From Sulfuricurvum sp. (GTDB taxonomy: Bacteria > Campylobacterota > Campylobacteria > Campylobacterales > Sulfurimonadaceae): DNA of 64,000 bases. Positions 16,977 to 25,262 of this stretch are shown here, piece after piece (the stretch's first letter is position 1; each line of letters begins with the position of its first letter). A program made the translations under genes and the position numbers. The stretch covers positions 1 to 64,000 of the forward strand of contig NZ_JALNYS010000001.1 in the NCBI RefSeq assembly GCF_023229695.1. The letters are read 5' to 3'. The notes beneath the pieces are model-generated. The model saw nothing but the letters and a program-made list of their open reading frames with translations. It did no database searches and was not told the DNA's origin.

Positions 16977-18142
16977 ATTTTCCTCGTTTGATCTCGCATA
17001 ACGATATTTTTATGGGTGATAATATCATTTGGCCACACAATAAATCCGCCATCGCTATCGAGATCAATCGGTTCCGTCCAGCTGTCTTTATATACGCTGT
17101 AGACCAATTGCGAGCAGTATGTTTTATCATCTGCCTTTTTATTGAAAAAATTCCAGTTGTAAGGTTGTCCTATTTTCGCCCGTGCAAATCTTACAATCGT
17201 TCGTCTCCTGTCATCACTCATAGAACTCGTCGCCAAATCATAGTTCGTCCCATTGTAATAATAATACGAACGAACGGTATCGTATAAATTTTGCCATTGG
17301 ATTAACGCAAACTTTTCCTTAACACCATCCGTATTTGCTTCAACAATTGATAAATCTTCGTGCCAAATATTTTTGATTACACAATTGTTGTAAGTGGTAA
17401 AAATTGCCATATGTCCTATACCTCCGGCACCGTCCGTCCACATAATGTCTCCAGGCTCCAAATGCCAATCAGAAATATTTGATTGATGTTTTTTAACTGC
17501 TGGTGCAGGAGTCGGTGTACTGCTTTTCCCGCCACCGCCTTTCATTGATTGCGAATAGATCACATATTTTGAAGCTCTATTTTCTAAGGCATACGGCAAA
17601 TTATATTTTACTACAAGCTCCTCTTGCTCCCTCCTATACGTTTCATCTACTTTTTTTGCTTCTTCGTGGACCTTTTTAATTCTTTCAATTTCAGCTGATG
17701 TCAACTCACCTTTTGGTTCAAGAGTCATAGGCTCAAACGCTACCTTAGACTGGTTAAAATCATAATCACTGCTATTGAAATCTTGTTTCATTTGCGACAA
17801 CATTTCATTAAACTGACCCGACACTTGAAGTATCATCATTCCGGCTTTAAATTCACTAATGGCACTGTCTACATCTTGACCTTGTGCGAACATCAGTGCA
17901 AACCCATTGGCAACCATCTTGATATCATCAATAATAGCTTCTTTGAATTCAATAGGAAAACCATATTCTCCAAAATATTCCTCATAAAGCCAATCTGCAT
18001 TGGTAAAGTTCTGTATCTCTTTGGATGCCGCACTGTTAGACGCGTATTCAACCGTTGGCTCCCCATTAGAGCTTGTTGTGGTATTCTCCCTGCATCCGGC
18101 TAATACTAAAAGAACGATTAAGACACTTCCTATCGTTTTCAT
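16973..18142 (-). CDS. Lipoprotein with YiiX-like permuted NlpC/P60 hydrolase domain
   Basis: Predicted 389 residues. Lipobox LVLAGC (Cys17), then a mostly helical, charged region (about 40-200) and a C-terminal papain-like fold of the circularly permuted YiiX/YaeF type: EPGDIMWTDG, GIGHMAIF (His244), IGQPYNWNF and TYCSQLVYSVYK (Cys343). In the permuted family the His precedes the Cys, as here. Members hydrolyse amide or thioester-type bonds in cell-wall peptides or lipids; the substrate is unknown here. It is the first gene of the exported-protein operon (18142 down to 13871) and is followed by a 370 bp gap upstream with promoter-like AT-rich DNA. Confidence 0.8.
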   Translation of the reverse strand: MKTIGSVLIVLLVLAGCRENTTTSSNGEPTVEYASNSAASKEIQNFTNADWLYEEYFGEYGFPIEFKEAIIDDIKMVANGFALMFAQGQDVDSAISEFKAGMMILQVSGQFNEMLSQMKQDFNSSDYDFNQSKVAFEPMTLEPKGELTSAEIERIKKVHEEAKKVDETYRREQEELVVKYNLPYALENRASKYVIYSQSMKGGGGKSSTPTPAPAVKKHQSNISDWHLEPGDIMWTDGAGGIGHMAIFTTYNNCVIKNIWHEDLSIVEANTDGVKEKFALIQWQNLYDTVRSYYYYNGTNYDLATSSMSDDRRRTIVRFARAKIGQPYNWNFFNKKADDKTYCSQLVYSVYKDSWTEPIDLDSDGGFIVWPNDIITHKNIVMRDQTRKI

Positions 18143-18330
18143 AACTACTCCATTTATAATTTATATTCTACAAATAATAGTAATATATAATCTATTTAGT
18201 TATATTTTTAAGTTATTTATCACATTTTTAATTGAGTATGTTTCGATAAGTAGCTTTAATTGTTTATTTGCATGGAATTTATTCTTATCAAGAAGGCAAA
18301 TTTGATATTAGTGTTTTCTATGCGAAACAC

Positions 18331-18402
18331 TCCCCGCATCTTTCGGATACGGGAGATTCCTGAGCTTTTTACACGTGTTTAGACAAGGTGCGTACGCTAC
18401 GC
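18331..18402 (-). repeat. Degenerate copy of the interspersed repeat
   Basis: CCCGCATCTTTCGGATACGGG (18334-18354, imperfect hairpin) followed by GAGATT and, later, AAGGTGCGTACGCTACGCTCAG match parts of the repeat family; the other hairpins are missing. It sits in the 373 bp gap between the exported-protein operon and the AEC transporter gene. The rest of the gap (18143-18330) is AT-rich and should carry the promoter of the minus-strand operon. At 18402-18508 an open frame without a good start ends in SIRITKG and a stop; it may be a gene remnant. Confidence 0.6.
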
Positions 18403-18515
18403 TCAGTTCTTAATATCGATTGTTACCAACCCGTATCAGAGAGAATCGACGCTCTTTTAGAGAATCCAAAGGGGGAGGTGATTAGTATTCGCATCACTAA
18501 AGGGTAGGAGGGGCG

Positions 18516-19391
18516 ATGGAGCAGTTCGGTTTTATTATTGCGCTGCTGGTGATCGGGATACTCCTTCAACGGGTTGACGCCCCTGCCGATTTTTCGAAAA
18601 GTCTCAACTTTTTCGTCATTTATGTCTCTCTTCCGGCAACGGTGCTGCTACAGGTGCCGAAAACCCATTTGGACCTTTCGGCTTTGGGGGTGATTATGAT
18701 CCCGTGGATCCTTTTGCCGATTATGGTCTATTTGGTGATGGTTATAACGAGAAAGGAGCCTCCGCAGGTTCGGGCGGCCTTGTTGCTGGTGATACCGTTG
18801 GGCAACACCTCCTTTGTGGGGATACCGATTGTCAAGACCCTTTTGGGCCCCGACGCGATCGGGTACGTCTTGATGTACGACCAGTTCGGGACCTTTCTGA
18901 TGCTGTCGCTGTATGGGAGTGTCATCATTTCCCGTTATGAGAGCGGAACGGTCCACAAACGGCTGATCCTGAAAAAGCTCCTTGTGTTTCCGCCGTTTAT
19001 CGTTTTGATCGGTGCGCTGCTTTTTGGCGAAATGCCCGCAAAGGCGATCCCCTACCTCGAAATTCTCTCTGCGACACTGGTCCCCGTTGCGTTGATTTCG
19101 GTAGGGTATTCGCTCCGACTGGGAGGGGCGGTCGATTACCGGATGTTTTCCAAAGCTTTGGCTTTGAAACTTCTGGTGATGCCTCTGATTGCGTTTGGCA
19201 TTTTGCATGCGATGAACGTGGAGCCTCTGGCGTTAAAAACGGCCGTCCTGGAGTCGGGGATGCCCTCGATGATTACGGCCGGAGCACTGGCGATCGCGTC
19301 GGGATTTGCGCCGGAACTGAGCGCGGCATTGGTCGGATACGGGATTATGGTATCGCTGGTGACCCTTCCGCTGATTGCCCATTGGCTGTAA
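18516..19391 (+). CDS. AEC-family transporter (auxin efflux carrier type)
   Basis: Predicted 291 residues with about ten transmembrane segments in two five-helix halves. The pattern NFFVIYVSLPATVLLQVPK in the first half and GMPSMITAGALAIASGFAPE in the last part is typical of the AEC/bile-acid-auxin carrier group, which exports or exchanges organic anions such as malonate. GGAGG at 18504-18508 precedes the ATG at 18516. It stands alone and its 3' end overlaps the convergent metalloprotease-like gene by 47 bp. Confidence 0.88.
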   Translation: MEQFGFIIALLVIGILLQRVDAPADFSKSLNFFVIYVSLPATVLLQVPKTHLDLSALGVIMIPWILLPIMVYLVMVITRKEPPQVRAALLLVIPLGNTSFVGIPIVKTLLGPDAIGYVLMYDQFGTFLMLSLYGSVIISRYESGTVHKRLILKKLLVFPPFIVLIGALLFGEMPAKAIPYLEILSATLVPVALISVGYSLRLGGAVDYRMFSKALALKLLVMPLIAFGILHAMNVEPLALKTAVLESGMPSMITAGALAIASGFAPELSAALVGYGIMVSLVTLPLIAHWL

Positions 19392-19896
19392 CGGCGCTCA
19401 GGCCGTTTTGGGAATAGGCCTCTTTCCCCTTCACTTTTTCCTGCAATTGCTGCGTCTCTTCCATATGGGCCCGCAGCTCCATGACCGATGCGGATGCGGC
19501 GACTTTGTAGTCTTGCGGACTCGGGTCAGCCGGGGCCATTGCGGCTGCAACGATCTGCCGGGCCTTTTGGACGGTTTCGCCGGGGGTTTTTCCTTCGGAG
19601 AGATCGATCGGCACTTCTCCGCCGACGGCATACATCTTCCCGTCGGGCCCCTGGGCATAACTGTAGGAGGCCCCTGCGTTGACTACACCTCCACCCGCAC
19701 CGATATGGGCCGCTTCGTGGGCACGTACTTTGGTATCGATAACGGAGAGTTTGGCAACCTGAGCGAGCTCTGCGGAGTTTAATTGGTTAGCAGCAGCCGA
19801 TTTTTTAATAGATGAAGAGGACTCTCCCCCTTTTTGGGCTTTGTCGTTTTGATAGGTATAAAAAGGGCTTGACCCGGATGAAGATGAGATTTCCAT
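19345..19896 (-). CDS. Putative SprA-related metalloprotease (CJM1_0395 family)
   Basis: Predicted 183 residues, no signal peptide. A serine-rich start is followed by VRAHEAAHIGAGGG, an HExxH zinc-protease-type motif, then GASYSYAQGPDGKMYAVGGEV and PIDLSEGKTPGETV, the signature of a family found in Campylobacter and many gliding or motile bacteria. The function in this phylum is not established. Convergent with the AEC transporter, 47 bp overlap. Confidence 0.82.
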   Translation of the reverse strand: MEISSSSGSSPFYTYQNDKAQKGGESSSSIKKSAAANQLNSAELAQVAKLSVIDTKVRAHEAAHIGAGGGVVNAGASYSYAQGPDGKMYAVGGEVPIDLSEGKTPGETVQKARQIVAAAMAPADPSPQDYKVAASASVMELRAHMEETQQLQEKVKGKEAYSQNGLSAVTANGQSAEGSPAIP

Positions 19897-19936
19897 TAAA
19901 ATAATTATAGCAATTTTTAGTATATAATCGTTTTAA

Positions 19937-20079
19937 CTAATGTTACGCACATTAGGAACAAAGTCCCTAATGTGGCAGGGAAAATGTCCCCTGCACCCCC
20001 CTGAAGCTACCCGCATCTTTCGGATGCGCGAGATTAACTCCCCTTACAACACCGGTTAAGAGAAGGTGAGTGTAAGTAA
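19937..20079 (-). repeat. Interspersed hairpin repeat, diverged copy
   Basis: Starts CTAATGTTACGCACATTAGG and keeps GGCAGGG/CCCTGC-type and CCCGCATC/GATGCG hairpins; the far end (GGTGAGTGTAAGTAAT) is a weak match to the usual GTGCGTAACATCAG. The outer hairpin has compensating changes (CACATTAGG paired with CCTAATGTG instead of CACTTTCCG/CGGAAAGTG), so pairing is kept although the sequence differs. It lies just upstream of the sensor kinase gene and may include its promoter. Confidence 0.75.
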
Positions 20080-20088
20080 TTATAAGGA

Positions 20089-23000
20089 ATGACGATGGTA
20101 GAGTGGAGCAGAACGCGGGTTGTCTCTTTTATTGCCCTTTATGTCGTTTTAATGGCGGCGGTCACGATGATCCTCTATTCGCGCTATGAAACGCAAAACC
20201 GCACCTACATTGAGGCGCATGTCCGCGAATTTGATCAGCGGATGGAAGAGTATCAGTCGATGCAGGGCAAAATGATCGACAGCTATTATGCCCTTTTCCT
20301 TGAGCGTCCCGAAATTACTGCCATTATGGAAGAAGCGGTTCATGCCGATCCCTCTCGACAGGCTGTATTGCGTCAGAAACTGAGGACCCTTACCGAAGCG
20401 ACATACCGATCGCTTAAAAATTTTGATGTTCGGATCCTTTTTTTTCATTTGCCGGATCAAATTGCTTTTTTACGCCTTCATAAACCCGAAAAATTCGGTG
20501 ATTCGCTTTCACTTGCCCGTCCGAGTATCGTCATCGCGCAAAAAACAAAGAAAAAAACGGCAGCCTTTGAAACGGGTAAAGTGTTTGACGGATTCCGGAC
20601 GATCTATCCTCTGTTTCATCACCGAAAATTTGTCGGTACCGTAGAGGTTGCCTATCCTTTTGTCGCCTTGAAAAAACAGGCGATGCGACAGAACCCGGGC
20701 GCGTATACGTTTGTGATCAAACGTTCCCTTCAGGAGAGCAAGGCGACAACGACCCAGATAGGCGAATACTACCGTGACTCGCCGTTCGGTTCGGCCTATT
20801 TCGAAGATAAGGAGAGCGCTCTGGAGAAGGGGGCAACCGGATTTGAGAGGGGGGAATTGAAAGGATTTCTTGAGAATAACCGTGAGAGGATTCAAAAAGG
20901 GGTGGGGGAAGAGAAGCTGCAGGGGTTAAAACTCTATTATCAGGGAAACTATTCGCTCCTGATCCTTAAACCGGTTCATGAGATCGGCGATAATCAAGCC
21001 GCCTATATGGTAGAGTTCTCCTCCGATCATACGTTTTTCGCCGATACCGTCCGTCAGTTGATAGAGCTGTTGATTATCATTGCCGTACTTCTGGCGATGC
21101 TGATGTGGTATATCTATCGCTATAACCGTTCCACTTTGGTCCTCGAACAGTATAAAAAAGCGATTGATGAGAATATGATTGTCTCTAAAACCGATCATAA
21201 GGGGATCGTGACCTACGTCAATCCCCGTTTTGTCGAGATCAGCGGTTATACAGAGGGAGAGCTGATCGGAAAGTCCCATACCCTCATCCGCCATCCCGAT
21301 GCACCCGGAACCTTGTTTAAAGAGCTGTGGACGATGATCCAAAAAGGGAAAATCTGGCACGGTGCTTTGCAAAATCGGGCGAAGAACGGTCAATCGTATT
21401 ATGTGAACATTACCATTTGCCCCATTGTTGACGAAAAAGGGAAAATCCTTGAGTTTATCGGACTGGGTGAAGATGTCACCTTGCTTGTCGAAACAACGAA
21501 ACGCGAAGAGCGGCTTCGGCAGGAGGCGCAGCGCAGCGAGATGGCGAAAATGGAGTTTCTGGCCAATATGAGCCATGAGATACGCACCCCGCTCAATGGA
21601 ATCATGGGATTTGCCAAGCTCCTCAGCGATGCGAACCTGCCCCACGAGAATCACCGGCAGGCGGTGATCATCGCCGATCAGAGTAAAACGCTGATGGGGG
21701 TCATTAACGATATTCTGGACCTTTCAAAAATCGAGAGCGGAAATCTGCTGCTGGAGAAAGTGGTGATCAACCCTTTTGTCGAATTTGAAAATGCGTTTTC
21801 ATTGTTCCTCCCCATCGCACATGAAAAAGGGGTTGATTATCGGGTCCGATTGGACTCTACTCTCAACGAGAGCATTAATATCGATATTCTCCGCCTCAAA
21901 CAGGTGATGGGCAACCTGATCTCCAATGCCCTCAAGTTTACCAAGGCGGGGGGGAGTGTTACGGTTGAGGTGAGCAAAATCACCCTCCCCTCTGAAAAAG
22001 AGAGACTCCGATTCAGTGTGCAAGATAGCGGAATCGGAATCGCCCCGGAGAAATTATCGGCCATATTTACCCCTTTTACCCAAGAGGACAGTTCGACGAC
22101 CCGTCAGTTCGGAGGGACCGGTCTGGGGCTCTCCATCAGTTCGAAACTGGTGGAGCTCTTCGGCGGGAGATTAAGGGTGGAGAGTCAAAAAGGGGTCGGA
22201 AGCCGTTTTTGGTTTGACCTAGAGGTCGAAGAATCGGATCCCAGAGAGGTGATCGCTGCGAAATTCGCACCGTTCAAGGTCGGTATTATCCGCTCTTCCT
22301 CTCCTCAGCATGAACCCCTCAAGCGACAGCTTGAAGGGTTTGGCCTCCCCTATCGTGAATGCGATGAAAACGGATTGGATGCGCAGGTGCGTGACGATGC
22401 GTGTGATGTTATCATTACATTTGAGGAGAGTGCGGTAGATCGATTCGTGGCTGCGGCGGAAAAATCTTTTAGCCACATTGTCCTGATCGGATCATCGAAG
22501 CGAAATTATCCGGAGTACGTCCGTACGATCCAAGATTATGACAATTGCCCCTCCCGCCTCTATAATACCCTCCTCTCCATCGGTGTGGGAGGGGTACGGA
22601 GCGTCTCGTACGAGAGAGGGGTCAAACAATGGAAGAACCGCCGTATTCTGGTTGCCGAGGATTATGAGGTGAACAGGATTTTGATCGAAGCGCTGCTGGA
22701 GATACACGCGATTACCCCCGATTTTGCGGTGAACGGAGAAGAGGCGTGTTTGCTGATAGAGAAGAACCGGTACGATCTTGTGTTTATGGATGTTAATATG
22801 CCGATTATGGATGGGATCGAAGCGACCCGTATGATCCGACAAAACCATCCGGATATTCCGATTATCGCGTTGACGGCCAATGCCCTCAAGGGGGACAGGG
22901 AGCGTTTTCTCTCCGCCGGGATGAGCGACTATCTAAGCAAGCCGATTGATCCGAATCTTCTGGTAGAGACACTGGAACGGTTTTTGGGGAAAGCTTCGAT

Positions 23001-23376
23001 TGAGATCTCTTCCGCTTCCGGGATGGACGAAAAGGAAGAGAGCCTGTATGCAGATACCAAAGAGAGGCTGAATCTCCCCGATACGGTTCTCGTCCGGGTT
23101 TTTGATCTCTTTGAGAGCAGTACCCCCGCGCGGCTTAAGGCGTTGGAAGAGGCGATAGATCGACTCGATTTTGAGGAGATCAAAACTCAGGCGCATACCA
23201 TCAAAGGGGCCGCCGGAAATTTACGATTGTCAACCCTGTCCGATATCGCCGCATTGATTGAGGAGTATGCGCTCAACCGTGAGGCGGCTCCCTACGGAAG
23301 TCTGTTTGAGGAACTTCGGGAGAGTTTTGAGGATTTCCGGCACAAACACGCGCGACAGCGGGAATTTCTTGTATAA
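20089..23376 (+). CDS. Membrane-bound hybrid sensor histidine kinase (PAS-HisKA-HATPase-REC-Hpt)
   Basis: Predicted 1095 residues. An N-terminal transmembrane helix (about 10-29), a periplasmic sensor domain of about 300 residues of double-Cache type, a second helix (about 322-342), a PAS domain (NPRFVEISGYTEGELIGKSH), HisKA with His496 (NMSHEIRTPLNG), HATPase (GNLISNALKF, GTGLGLSISS), a degenerate receiver-like segment, a receiver with Asp901 (FMDVNMPIMDG) and a C-terminal Hpt with His1036 (AHTIKGAAG). This is the full phosphorelay of BarA-like kinases. The output regulator is not adjacent. ATG at 20089 follows AAGGA; ATG 20095 is a close alternative. Confidence 0.92.
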   Translation: MTMVEWSRTRVVSFIALYVVLMAAVTMILYSRYETQNRTYIEAHVREFDQRMEEYQSMQGKMIDSYYALFLERPEITAIMEEAVHADPSRQAVLRQKLRTLTEATYRSLKNFDVRILFFHLPDQIAFLRLHKPEKFGDSLSLARPSIVIAQKTKKKTAAFETGKVFDGFRTIYPLFHHRKFVGTVEVAYPFVALKKQAMRQNPGAYTFVIKRSLQESKATTTQIGEYYRDSPFGSAYFEDKESALEKGATGFERGELKGFLENNRERIQKGVGEEKLQGLKLYYQGNYSLLILKPVHEIGDNQAAYMVEFSSDHTFFADTVRQLIELLIIIAVLLAMLMWYIYRYNRSTLVLEQYKKAIDENMIVSKTDHKGIVTYVNPRFVEISGYTEGELIGKSHTLIRHPDAPGTLFKELWTMIQKGKIWHGALQNRAKNGQSYYVNITICPIVDEKGKILEFIGLGEDVTLLVETTKREERLRQEAQRSEMAKMEFLANMSHEIRTPLNGIMGFAKLLSDANLPHENHRQAVIIADQSKTLMGVINDILDLSKIESGNLLLEKVVINPFVEFENAFSLFLPIAHEKGVDYRVRLDSTLNESINIDILRLKQVMGNLISNALKFTKAGGSVTVEVSKITLPSEKERLRFSVQDSGIGIAPEKLSAIFTPFTQEDSSTTRQFGGTGLGLSISSKLVELFGGRLRVESQKGVGSRFWFDLEVEESDPREVIAAKFAPFKVGIIRSSSPQHEPLKRQLEGFGLPYRECDENGLDAQVRDDACDVIITFEESAVDRFVAAAEKSFSHIVLIGSSKRNYPEYVRTIQDYDNCPSRLYNTLLSIGVGGVRSVSYERGVKQWKNRRILVAEDYEVNRILIEALLEIHAITPDFAVNGEEACLLIEKNRYDLVFMDVNMPIMDGIEATRMIRQNHPDIPIIALTANALKGDRERFLSAGMSDYLSKPIDPNLLVETLERFLGKASIEISSASGMDEKEESLYADTKERLNLPDTVLVRVFDLFESSTPARLKALEEAIDRLDFEEIKTQAHTIKGAAGNLRLSTLSDIAALIEEYALNREAAPYGSLFEELRESFEDFRHKHARQREFLV

Positions 23377-23440
23377 CTGATGTTACGCCCCCCCTAAAGC
23401 TACCCGCATCTTTCGGATGCGGGAGATTAACTCCCATTGA
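23377..23440 (-). repeat. Internally deleted copy of the interspersed repeat
   Basis: CTGATGTTACGC directly follows the stop codon of the kinase gene and jumps to CCCCCCTAAAGCTACCCGC, hairpin CCCGCATC/GATGCGGG and GAGATTAACTCCC. The middle two hairpins of the full element are missing. Downstream, 23441-23620 holds no gene but carries the regulatory sites of the porin gene. Confidence 0.75.
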
Positions 23441-23550
23441 AGCACCTGTTTAGCCAAAGGATGACGGAAAACGAATCGAGTGCGTAAGGTCATATATCAA
23501 GGGGGTTTTTCTATCCGGACAGTGCCGGTAAGAGGGGTAAATAAAAGAGT

Positions 23551-23585
23551 AATAATCGTTATCATTTATCCTGTATTAATATAAT
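23551..23585 (+). promoter_or_regulatory. Candidate Fur-type operator and -10 box upstream of the porin-like gene
   Basis: AATAATCGTTATCATTTAT (23551-23569) matches 12 of 19 positions of the classical Fur box by eye, and TATAAT lies at 23580-23585. The operator would cover the -35 region, as expected for a repressor. A second partial match (ATGATTATC) is at 23593-23601. Iron control of the downstream porin-like gene is an inference. Confidence 0.5.
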
Positions 23586-23620
23586 ATTGCGTATGATTAT
23601 CAAAAATAAAAAGGGTGACA

Positions 23621-24646
23621 GTGAAATTTCCGATTTTGATGATGCTTTGCGTCATACATTTGGCGGCTTGGGGTTCACAAGAGCGTTTGAGCGTTGAGGG
23701 GTACGGGGAGGGTTTTTTCTTCTCACAACCGGGAGAGCGGAGCAACGCATCTGCGGATATGATGGTGGAACCGACGCTGCACTTTTCGGATAACGCAAAG
23801 CTTTGTGTCGCTATCGGTTTTCAACACCCTTCCGAAGAGGGGGGGATGTTTGAAGCAGAGCTTGAAGCCCTCTCTTTGGACCTTCGCGTCAATGGGGAGA
23901 CGGGCCTCTCTTTGGGTAAAGTGCATATGCCCATCGGTTTGTACAATCTTTATCATGAACCGATCTACTTTTTGACGCTGGAACCTTCACGCGTCGAGCA
24001 TTTGATTATTCCCGCCGAATGGCATGAGAGCGCCGCCCTTGTGAAACGCCGTTTCGGAGAGTTTACAGTAATTGCCGGGGTGATGAGCGGTATGGAAGCT
24101 TCCAAACTTCAGAAAAAGAGCTGGATACGGGAGGGGAAAGAGTCCCATTTGAGAGGGGACGGGAAACCCGGATGGCTTGCCCGGATCGATTATGGGACGA
24201 TGGGGAACGTTTTAGTGGGGGGGAGCGTGGTTACGACTCCATTATTGGGATCAAGTGCCTCCGCAACCCTTGTCGAAGCGCATGTATCGGCACATTTTGA
24301 GAATGGATGGGAAGCGATGGCCATCGCTTCGCGCGGCTGGATCAGCGATATCGATACTCTCCCCTCGGGTGTAACGGTCGACAAACGTGCCGAAGGGGCC
24401 AGTCTGACAATCGGCTATGATATCGGACGTCAATATTTTGCCCGTTCGACACGGGAGGTGATCTTCTTCGGCCATACCGAGTATGCCCGTCCGGCTCAAA
24501 CGATGGAGGCGACCGGACTAGGGGGATCGGCATACGCAACGGGCTTTAATTGGTACCTCACCCCCCGTGTCGTTGCCAAAGCGGAGTATCGTGACAGTAC
24601 TCAGGAAGGGAAGAGAGCGGGCGTCGGAATCGGTTTTGTGTATTAA
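23621..24646 (+). CDS. Outer-membrane porin-like protein
   Basis: Predicted 341 residues. Signal peptide (KFPILMMLCVIHLAAWGSQ), then alternating beta-strand pattern with glycine/tyrosine-rich turns, ending in the aromatic residue of VGIGFVY, typical of beta-barrel outer-membrane proteins. GKVHMPIGLYNLYHEPIYF resembles porins of the Campylobacterota that contain a conserved inner loop. GTG at 23621 is chosen because AAGGG lies 5 nt upstream; GTG at 23615 is the alternative. A possible Fur-type site lies upstream. The following copper genes start 77 bp downstream after an inverted repeat, so they may be a separate unit. Confidence 0.75.
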   Translation: MKFPILMMLCVIHLAAWGSQERLSVEGYGEGFFFSQPGERSNASADMMVEPTLHFSDNAKLCVAIGFQHPSEEGGMFEAELEALSLDLRVNGETGLSLGKVHMPIGLYNLYHEPIYFLTLEPSRVEHLIIPAEWHESAALVKRRFGEFTVIAGVMSGMEASKLQKKSWIREGKESHLRGDGKPGWLARIDYGTMGNVLVGGSVVTTPLLGSSASATLVEAHVSAHFENGWEAMAIASRGWISDIDTLPSGVTVDKRAEGASLTIGYDIGRQYFARSTREVIFFGHTEYARPAQTMEATGLGGSAYATGFNWYLTPRVVAKAEYRDSTQEGKRAGVGIGFVY

Positions 24647-24647
24647 T

Positions 24648-24674
24648 ACCGTTATTATTAGATTCAATAACGGT
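24648..24674. promoter_or_regulatory. Inverted repeat ahead of the copper operon (operator or terminator)
   Basis: ACCGTTATT (24648-24656) and AATAACGGT (24666-24674) form a perfect 9-bp inverted repeat with a 9-nt loop. It starts right after the porin stop codon and ends 49 bp before cusF. There is no T-run, so an operator for a copper regulator is at least as likely as a terminator. Confidence 0.5.
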
Positions 24675-24723
24675 TAGGGTATATGGGATAAACTGGTTTG
24701 AAAATTACATCAGGAGTTTATGC

Positions 24724-25065
24724 ATGAAAACAAAAATTCTTACCGTTGTGTGTATGGGTGTATGGGCCGTGAGCCCGATGGCGTGGGGTATGGAGATGGA
24801 CGAAAATCATTCCCATGTAAAAACTACAGCGGTGTCGGATCTCACCATTCACGGCAGCGGAACGGTGAAATCGATTGCCGATAACCACGAAAATTTGCGT
24901 ATTTTTCACGATCCGATCCCTCTGCTTAAATGGCCTTCCATGAGTATGCCCTTTGAAGTGATCGATCATGAATTAACCCATCCTTTGAACGTGGGAGATC
25001 GGGTTGATTTTGAATTTATCCAAAAAGAGGGGAAAAATGTCATCGTACGGATGAAAAAGCAATGA
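24724..25065 (+). CDS. cusF: CusF-like periplasmic copper-binding protein
   Basis: Predicted 113 residues with a signal peptide (to about AWG, residue 21). The mature domain has HGSGTVKSIADNHENLRIFHD, PIPLLKWPSMSMPFEV: the conserved His, Trp and two Met residues that bind Cu(I)/Ag(I) in CusF by cation-pi and thioether contacts. CusF hands copper to the CusCBA efflux complex. It begins the copper operon; ATGA overlap with the next gene. Confidence 0.9.
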   Translation: MKTKILTVVCMGVWAVSPMAWGMEMDENHSHVKTTAVSDLTIHGSGTVKSIADNHENLRIFHDPIPLLKWPSMSMPFEVIDHELTHPLNVGDRVDFEFIQKEGKNVIVRMKKQ

Positions 25066-25262
25066 AATACGCGGCGTATCTCTTAACCATGGTGTTCATT
25101 CTCTCTCCGGGTGCGGCGGAAGGGGTTACCTCCCCTATTTCCGTGGACGTTAAAGAGGGTAAGAGCGTTTATGCTCCGGTGAATCCTCCGATCAATCTGT
25201 TTGAAGAAGCGCGTCTTCAGGAACACGATCAAAACGCAACACGTCGCGGTGGTCAAAAATGA
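25062..25262 (+). CDS. Small exported protein in the copper operon
   Basis: Predicted 66 residues: signal peptide MKYAAYLLTMVFILSPGAAEG, then a short hydrophilic stretch without His/Met/Cys clusters. No family recognised. The 4-nt overlaps with cusF and with the outer-membrane gene downstream strongly support that it is translated. Possibly a periplasmic accessory peptide of the copper system. Confidence 0.7.
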   Translation: MKYAAYLLTMVFILSPGAAEGVTSPISVDVKEGKSVYAPVNPPINLFEEARLQEHDQNATRRGGQK

